Source of the DNA: Pirellulaceae bacterium
Lineage (GTDB): Bacteria > Planctomycetota > Planctomycetia > Pirellulales > Pirellulaceae
Length of the DNA stretch: 39,268 nucleotides
Assembly: GCA_022448645.1 (NCBI GenBank)
Contig: JAKVBZ010000047.1
Coordinates: 1 to 39,268, forward strand
Reading direction: 5' to 3'
Within the stretch, counting starts at the first letter, position 1. Each line of letters begins with the position of its first letter. Below the pieces are notes generated by a model that worked only from the letters and a program-made list of their open reading frames with translations, had not been told where the DNA came from and did not search any database. Shown in pieces: positions 33,877-39,268 of this stretch. Position numbers and translations under genes: made by a program.

Positions 33877-35154
33877 GTGACCTATCTACTTGACCTCGTT
33901 TATGTTCTCCTGCTGATTGTCATTTCGCCTTGGTTTGCCTGGCAGGCATGGCGCACCGGGAAGTCACGTCGAGGCTTGGCGGCGCGCATGTCCGGTCAGA
34001 TCCCGGACCGCATCCAACAAAATCCTTGTATTTGGTTGCACGCCGTCAGCGTGGGAGAAGTTAACCTGCTGCAGCCGCTCATCGCCGACTTGGAAGCTAA
34101 ATTTCCCGGCTACGAGTGCGTTGTTTCTTCAACCACTGAATCCGGTTTCGCATTAGCTCAAAAAAAATATGCTCCTCGATATGTCTTCCGTTGTCCGCTC
34201 GATTTCAGCTGGGCGGTTCGTCGAGTCCTGGCTCGGCTCCAACCAAAACTGCTGGTGCTTGCCGAACTTGAATTGTGGCCGAATCTGATCACTCTGGCAC
34301 ATCGTGAGGGCGTCAAAATCGCTGTCGTCAACGGACGACTTAGCTCACACAGTTTTCGCGGATATCGCAGAACAGGACCGTTTGCGCGTTGGTTGCTTTC
34401 CCATATTGACGTACTCGTTGTTCAAACCCAAGAGTTTGCCCAGCGTTTTCGCGATTTGGGTGCCAAGGAAGGCCAAATCTATCTTGCTGGGTCTCTGAAA
34501 TTCGACGGTGCGTCTACAGATCGAGACAACGAAACCACTCGACAATTGGTAGCTTTAGCTGGCTTTACCGAAGAAGACGTCGTTTTTTTGGCTGGTAGCA
34601 CGCAAGAGCCAGAAGAACGATTGGCTCTGGCTACATTTCAAACGTTAGCTGCAGAGCATCCATATTTGCGGCTGGTCCTAGTACCTCGTCATCCAGAGCG
34701 CTTCGACGAAGTGGCCGATATGTTAGACCATGCGGGTGTCGCTTGGCGGAGGCGGAGCGAACTACAGAACTCAGAATCCGCTGGCAAACAAGCTCCTGTC
34801 CTACTGGTAGACAGTGTTGGTGAGTTGTGGGCGTGGTGGGGATCCGCACAAATTGCCTACGTTGGCGGAAGCATGGGGGCTCGTGAAGGGCAAAACATGA
34901 TCGAACCGGCTGCCTATGGCGCTGTCGTGTCATTCGGTCCTCGCACGCGTAATTTTCGTGACGTCGTTGCCGCTCTGTTAGCTGCTGATGCCGCGATTGT
35001 GGTGCAAGACGGCCAAGAGCTTACGAGGTTTGTACGTCGCGCCTTGGAAGATGATGAATTCGCAGCCAACTATGGTCGTGCAGCACAACGATTGGTAGCC
35101 AGTCAGTTGGGTGCTACGCAGCGCACGGCCGACGTTCTTTCGCAGCTGCTCTAG
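33877..35154 (+). CDS. waaA: 3-deoxy-D-manno-octulosonic acid transferase (Kdo transferase)
   Basis: The 425-residue protein starts at GTG 33877 with one N-terminal membrane anchor (YLLDLVYVLLLIVISPWFAW). It contains IWLHAVSVGEVN with catalytic Glu61, STTESGFALAQ, LAELELWPNLI, NGRLSSHSFRGYRR, VFLAGSTQEPEE, LVPRHPERF and GSMGAREGQNMIEPAAYGA, the complete GT30 signature set. It adds Kdo from CMP-Kdo to lipid A precursor at the inner face of the membrane, so the organism should make a Kdo-type lipopolysaccharide core. It lies 45 bases after secA on the same strand and may be co-transcribed. The ribosome binding site is weak. Confidence 0.95.
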   Translation: MTYLLDLVYVLLLIVISPWFAWQAWRTGKSRRGLAARMSGQIPDRIQQNPCIWLHAVSVGEVNLLQPLIADLEAKFPGYECVVSSTTESGFALAQKKYAPRYVFRCPLDFSWAVRRVLARLQPKLLVLAELELWPNLITLAHREGVKIAVVNGRLSSHSFRGYRRTGPFARWLLSHIDVLVVQTQEFAQRFRDLGAKEGQIYLAGSLKFDGASTDRDNETTRQLVALAGFTEEDVVFLAGSTQEPEERLALATFQTLAAEHPYLRLVLVPRHPERFDEVADMLDHAGVAWRRRSELQNSESAGKQAPVLLVDSVGELWAWWGSAQIAYVGGSMGAREGQNMIEPAAYGAVVSFGPRTRNFRDVVAALLAADAAIVVQDGQELTRFVRRALEDDEFAANYGRAAQRLVASQLGATQRTADVLSQLL

Positions 35155-35530
35155 GGTTGCCTGATCCTTCGGCATGGATGCTCACAGACGGAGTGTCCCT
35201 CGACACCGACAAGCATGGTGGTCTTGTGGTTTCCCTCATTGTAGCGTTAGGCCTCAAGCCTGGAGGTTGTGGTGGAGTTTGTCATCTCCTCACAGACGAT
35301 TTGGTCGGCTCCACAACAAGAGTCTGTAAATCGCTTTAGTTCAGGTATCTTGCCACGCAACGACCAAGGCACCCGTAGCCAATTAACAGCAGACAATTAG
35401 TTTTATAGCACCTTTTCGCGGAGCTACAGGTGCAAACGTCAGGCGTGAGATAATCAACATTTCTGGTGGCCCGCGGCTAGTACTGTCGGCTTATATAATT
35501 TGAAGTATTGGCGCGGTCAGCATAGATTGA
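35155..35530. other. Intergenic region, 376 bases, between convergent waaA and dehydrogenase genes
   Basis: No gene, repeat or clear terminator was seen; a short stretch with inverted AGGC/GCCT elements near 35250 is too small to interpret. Confidence 0.4.
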
Positions 35531-38500
35531 TCATGGCAGCGGTTGCGAAGCGCGTAGATACGCAAACAGATTGCGTAATTGCTGATCTGTGAAATTCCGA
35601 AGTATCCCTTCTGGCATCAACGAATGCTTGGAAGCCAGCTGGCCTTCGATTTGATCTTTGCGAATCATCACATTCTGGCCGTCTGCTGTCTTTAGCACAA
35701 CCATCTGATTGTCTTCGTCCGTCACAAATCCATTTACGGTAAGTCCATCTTCGGTATAGATTACCGTGTTTTCAAATCCTTCACGGATCTCCCAGCTTGG
35801 ATTAATCACGTTGACAAGCATCCTTCGCAAATCATTTCGATGGTAAACCGTCAAATCAGGTCCAATGTGGCCTCCTTGGCCAAACAATACGTGGCACTTG
35901 CCACAGCTTTGCATGAAGATTTTCTTTCCGTGGTGGGGAATGCCCGACCCACTCTCCAAAATGCCCTTCACTCGATCAATCTCTGCGAACATTTCTTCTG
36001 TCTGCGGAGCTTCCAGGTGTCCCCACCGCTGGCGCACAGACGTTTCGATGCTCTTGTCTCGATGTAGCAACATCCGTCGAACAACCGACGGCTGCAAGGA
36101 TTCGGAAGCGACATCGCCGCGGTCGACAGCTTCGAGCAAAGCAAACGTCCAGGCTGGCCGACTTGCCAATAACATCAAGGCCGACTCGTGTGTATCTTGA
36201 GGAAGCTGTGGAAACAATTCTGCCACACGCTGTCCTAACTGGGGATCGTCAAACGCCTGAAGTGCTGTTAATGAATTTCGTCGAATATCTGGCTGCTCTG
36301 CCTTCTCAACCAATTCGAGCAAAACGGGCACGCTTTCGGCCAATTGTAAATCTCCGAGGATACGAACCAATTGCCGGCGCTGTTCCATATCGCCCTCAGG
36401 ATCGAGAACGGTTGCCAGGGCTTGGCGAACCGACTCAGGATCCTTTTGACGCAATCGTAAAGCCAATGAGCCTCCGCCCGTCGCGGCCAACGCATCGACA
36501 AGTTCATCAGGCAGTTCCGCCAGTGAACGGCCTCGGTAAGCTTCTTCGAATCCGGCTAACAATTTGGTCGTGTGTTTTTTGTCTGGGGCGAGTTCCAACA
36601 AACGGGCGCAATAGAAAAGGTCGCGGCGATGCCCGGACTGCGCAAACCGACGCATCACGCGTTCCAATATATGTTTGTCTACCAGTGGTTCGTTCCAGAA
36701 CGACTCTTCCGCAAAAAGCCTTAACACTGATTCTGGATCGGAATCCATTTGAGCTTCGATAGCCCACCAGAGTAACAGTGGTATCCACGGATCATCCACA
36801 TCCTCGTCATGATCTAACAGGTTGGCAACAATGGGCAATGCTTGATGGGCTGATAATCGCTTGGCAGAACATGCCCATTGGCACCTCGCCAACAAGTCAG
36901 GTTCACTGCCCGCAATCTTTGCCAACCTGGCTGCAAGAGACTTGGAAACGGATCCGCGGTCACAGAGCAGCCGAGCCGCCCATAACCGTACGTGTGGATC
37001 AATGTGACACAAGTCCTTACAAGCTTCCTGGTCGGTCCATCCGCCACTAACATGCATAGCCCACAGAAGTTCCAATGCCAATTGTCCTTCTTCGGTTCCC
37101 AAATGCTGACGTAGTTTTGGATAGATAGAGGCATCTCGCCTGTCCGCCAGTAATCGCAAAGCTGTTTGCCGGTACCACTTGTTTTTATGCTTCAATAAAT
37201 CGACGATTTCATCGGTGCTGAAAAGCGAAAGATCTTGAGGTTGTTCGGGGGGCTTGGCCTTAGGCCTCAGGCGGTAGATCCGACCGCTTTCTCGATGAAT
37301 TCGCCCTTGATAGTGACTGGCGTGGTCAATGCGTTGTTCGTACATGTCCGCCACATAGATACAACCGTCGGGGCCCGTTTGGATATCAACGGGCCGAAAC
37401 CAGTGGTCGTCACTCTCCAGCAGGAATCCTTCGTCCTGGGTGCGAAAAGTGAGGCCATCGGTTGCCACGGCACTTTGAACAATGTGGCTCTGCAGTGGTG
37501 CCACTCCAAACAGTTTGCCTCGGTATGTTTCAGGAAGCGAGTTTGCTTCATAGATGACGAATGTATGTGTAAATCGTGGTACGTCGTGGTGAGCCATCGC
37601 CGAAAAATATCCGAACGCAAACGGATTGGACAGCGCACCGTGTTTGCCGAATCCTTTTTGGTAGAAGCCACCTTGGACGTAATGAAATCCACGTGTATTG
37701 CCACCATTATGTCCGGAAAACACGTTACCCCGCGCGTCGAACTCAACGCCAAACGAATTGCCTCCGCCTTCGGCAAAGACTTCGTATTGTTGGCTTTCCG
37801 GATGGTATCTCCAAATCAGTTGACCCTCGCTGTGCACGGTAGGATCGTCTGTACCAAAGCGCCTGATGTTGCCTGAAACCGTGCTGCCTTGGGCACCGTA
37901 TAGCCAGCCGTCTGGACCCCAACGCAGATTGTTAGCCAGCGCATGAGAGTCCTCCAAGCCAAAGCCCTCAAGGTGAACTTCTGGGTCGCTATCAGGTACA
38001 TCGTCTTGATCACGATCCGGGTAAAAAAGTAAGTACGGTGGATTCAAAACCCACACCCCACCGCGGCCACGGGCAAACGAAGTCACCAGGCTAAGACCTT
38101 CGATAAATGTCTTATGAAGATCGTATGTGCCATCGCCGTCCGTATCCTCATGGATCGTAATTTTATCTTTACCAGGGAAGTGATTCGGAGGTGGGGCAGG
38201 GGTCTTGTCGTAAACAGCTCTTAGGTAGATATCCCGGCTCACCATGGTCAATCCGGCCGGATTGGGATACTGCAAATACTGTACGACCCACAAACGCCCC
38301 CGTTCATCCCATTTGAAGGACAACGGTTGTCGCACGTGCGGTTCCGCAACGACACATTCTAGTACCAGGTCATTTGGTACCCGTATTTTACGCATGGAAT
38401 CCACAACCGATTGCGGTCCCGGGTCGTTGTCCAATTGTTTCAGGATCTCTTCCACGGTATCTGCAGCTTCCACATCACCAAACACCGCCTGTTGTTGGAT

Positions 38501-39220
38501 ACGTGGTCGCTCGGCCAGCTTGCCCCAAGCCAGATTGTCACCCTGTTGATATTCCCATGTCCCCTTCATACGAAGGGCTTCGGACTCAGCAAACAAAACG
38601 GGGGCTGCCGCGTTAAAGCCAATGCGGTTGCTATTGTGGTAAACCCGTATAGACACCACGTTAGTATCTCCAAAGAACACCTTGTTGGGGTTCACCGGAA
38701 ATCGCAACGCGGCTCCCAGACCACTGCGGTACTCCGGTGGGAATGTGCCCACGATTCCCACACGTTGACCGTTCAAGTAGACTTCTCGCGCATCGTCGAC
38801 AGCTTCTACAAACAGAAAGAGCTTTTGACCTTCCCAAGCTGCCGGCACATCTACGAGGCAGCGAAACCAGTGGTAGGATTCTTGGCGACCACCGCCCAGC
38901 TTCTTCCATACGTCTGGTACTGTTGTTAGCTCCCACATAGAGGGCGCGTTTTCGGTGGTAGTGTGTTTCTGGCTGGGACTGCCAACTTCCACAGGAGGGA
39001 CTTCTTCGGAATAGGTCGGCAAAATGCCGGTTCCCAGAACGCATGCCAAGATCAACATGTGGCCTAGCCACGAGCCGTTCTTAAATCGAAAGCGTTTCTC
39101 TGCAGGCGATAATCGACAACAGCAATCTTCACATAGCATTTCGGTATTCGCACCTACCAGGTTCACCATAAAACAAGGTTTGTCCCAGAAATGATCGACA
39201 ACGGACACATGGTTTCTCAT
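35531..39220 (-). CDS. PVC-type membrane-bound dehydrogenase with jelly-roll, HEAT repeats and cytochrome c domain
   Basis: The 1229-residue protein is a planctomycete multi-domain type. Residues 54-75 are a hydrophobic export signal (MLILACVLGTGILPTYSEE). Residues 90-230 form a sugar-binding jelly-roll like the GH2 N-domain (LFLFVEAVDDAREVYLNGQR). Residues 290-680 form a beta-propeller with the TIGR02604-type sequence (PLSFKWDERGRLWVVQYLQY, GPDGWLYGAQGS, IQTGPDGCIYVADMYEQRID). HEAT repeats follow (about 690-1060). Residues 1095-1225 are a haem c domain with CGKCH (Cys1106, Cys1109, His1110) and IGPDLT. It is expected in the periplasm and predicted to oxidise a carbohydrate or alcohol and pass electrons to the haem. 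The start is uncertain: the frame remains open to the right edge, so ATG 39220 may not be the true start, and Met54 would suffice for export. Confidence 0.9.
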   Translation of the reverse strand: MRNHVSVVDHFWDKPCFMVNLVGANTEMLCEDCCCRLSPAEKRFRFKNGSWLGHMLILACVLGTGILPTYSEEVPPVEVGSPSQKHTTTENAPSMWELTTVPDVWKKLGGGRQESYHWFRCLVDVPAAWEGQKLFLFVEAVDDAREVYLNGQRVGIVGTFPPEYRSGLGAALRFPVNPNKVFFGDTNVVSIRVYHNSNRIGFNAAAPVLFAESEALRMKGTWEYQQGDNLAWGKLAERPRIQQQAVFGDVEAADTVEEILKQLDNDPGPQSVVDSMRKIRVPNDLVLECVVAEPHVRQPLSFKWDERGRLWVVQYLQYPNPAGLTMVSRDIYLRAVYDKTPAPPPNHFPGKDKITIHEDTDGDGTYDLHKTFIEGLSLVTSFARGRGGVWVLNPPYLLFYPDRDQDDVPDSDPEVHLEGFGLEDSHALANNLRWGPDGWLYGAQGSTVSGNIRRFGTDDPTVHSEGQLIWRYHPESQQYEVFAEGGGNSFGVEFDARGNVFSGHNGGNTRGFHYVQGGFYQKGFGKHGALSNPFAFGYFSAMAHHDVPRFTHTFVIYEANSLPETYRGKLFGVAPLQSHIVQSAVATDGLTFRTQDEGFLLESDDHWFRPVDIQTGPDGCIYVADMYEQRIDHASHYQGRIHRESGRIYRLRPKAKPPEQPQDLSLFSTDEIVDLLKHKNKWYRQTALRLLADRRDASIYPKLRQHLGTEEGQLALELLWAMHVSGGWTDQEACKDLCHIDPHVRLWAARLLCDRGSVSKSLAARLAKIAGSEPDLLARCQWACSAKRLSAHQALPIVANLLDHDEDVDDPWIPLLLWWAIEAQMDSDPESVLRLFAEESFWNEPLVDKHILERVMRRFAQSGHRRDLFYCARLLELAPDKKHTTKLLAGFEEAYRGRSLAELPDELVDALAATGGGSLALRLRQKDPESVRQALATVLDPEGDMEQRRQLVRILGDLQLAESVPVLLELVEKAEQPDIRRNSLTALQAFDDPQLGQRVAELFPQLPQDTHESALMLLASRPAWTFALLEAVDRGDVASESLQPSVVRRMLLHRDKSIETSVRQRWGHLEAPQTEEMFAEIDRVKGILESGSGIPHHGKKIFMQSCGKCHVLFGQGGHIGPDLTVYHRNDLRRMLVNVINPSWEIREGFENTVIYTEDGLTVNGFVTDEDNQMVVLKTADGQNVMIRKDQIEGQLASKHSLMPEGILRNFTDQQLRNLFAYLRASQPLP

Positions 39221-39268
39221 ATGCCCTATTGTAATTGCAAGTGCCAGACCGCAACAGAACGGAGTGCA

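Noticed and set aside
35157..35339. 60-codon plus-strand frame after waaA
   Set aside because: Short, Gly/Val-rich, no ribosome binding site or motif; likely chance.

Overview
The window looks like a chromosomal segment of a planctomycete, probably of the Pirellulales type. The evidence is a protein with the LEPRVLLSA-type N-terminal motif and a dockerin-like region, a neighbouring dockerin plus PEP-CTERM protein, a very large PVC-type dehydrogenase/HEAT/cytochrome c protein, a 1232-residue SecA and a Kdo transferase (Gram-negative outer membrane). No rRNA, tRNA, CRISPR array, transposase or phage gene was recognised.

Layout. Bases 1-790 (minus) hold the 5' end of a pdxA-family gene and a decayed DUF1537 acid-sugar kinase, the usual tetronate-catabolism partners. 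Bases 900-4970 (plus) hold two exported surface proteins, a duplicated beta-helix protein and a PEP-CTERM protein. Bases 5060-8500 (minus) hold an SDR oxidoreductase and an exported GH116/DUF608-like glycosidase. Bases 8800-12820 (plus) form a compact sugar ABC transporter operon (lipoprotein binding protein, double ATPase, permease) ending in a VOC protein. Bases 12870-17775 (minus) hold an MBL-fold hydrolase, an isocitrate lyase/PEP mutase-family enzyme, a Gfo/Idh/MocA oxidoreductase and a second exported beta-helix protein. Bases 18360-20443 (plus) hold a RhaT-like symporter overlapping an amidohydrolase. Together bases 1-20.4 kb read as a carbohydrate-use region: exported glycan-active proteins, two uptake systems and several cytoplasmic enzymes for oxidised sugars or small acids. 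The substrate cannot be read from the sequence.

Bases 20.6-35.2 kb are mostly housekeeping or envelope genes: a VKOR-DsbA fusion, an FHA-GAF-sigma54 activator, a CbiX-type chelatase, a C-terminal processing protease, a PhnP-like MBL hydrolase, SecA with an unusual repeated helical-wing region, and WaaA. Bases 35.5-39.2 kb (minus) hold the giant multi-domain dehydrogenase, whose frame stays open to the right edge.

Most notable: (i) the SecA helical-wing unit appears amplified about five times; (ii) two separately located exported proteins share one beta-helix module, which is also duplicated inside one of them; (iii) the DUF1537 kinase has lost its middle while its pdxA partner still starts cleanly; (iv) several enzymes appear to have altered catalytic motifs (GH116-like, MBL, ICL/PEPM, CbiX). 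Intergenic regions carry degenerate copies of a GTGTCATTCTGAG-type repeat.
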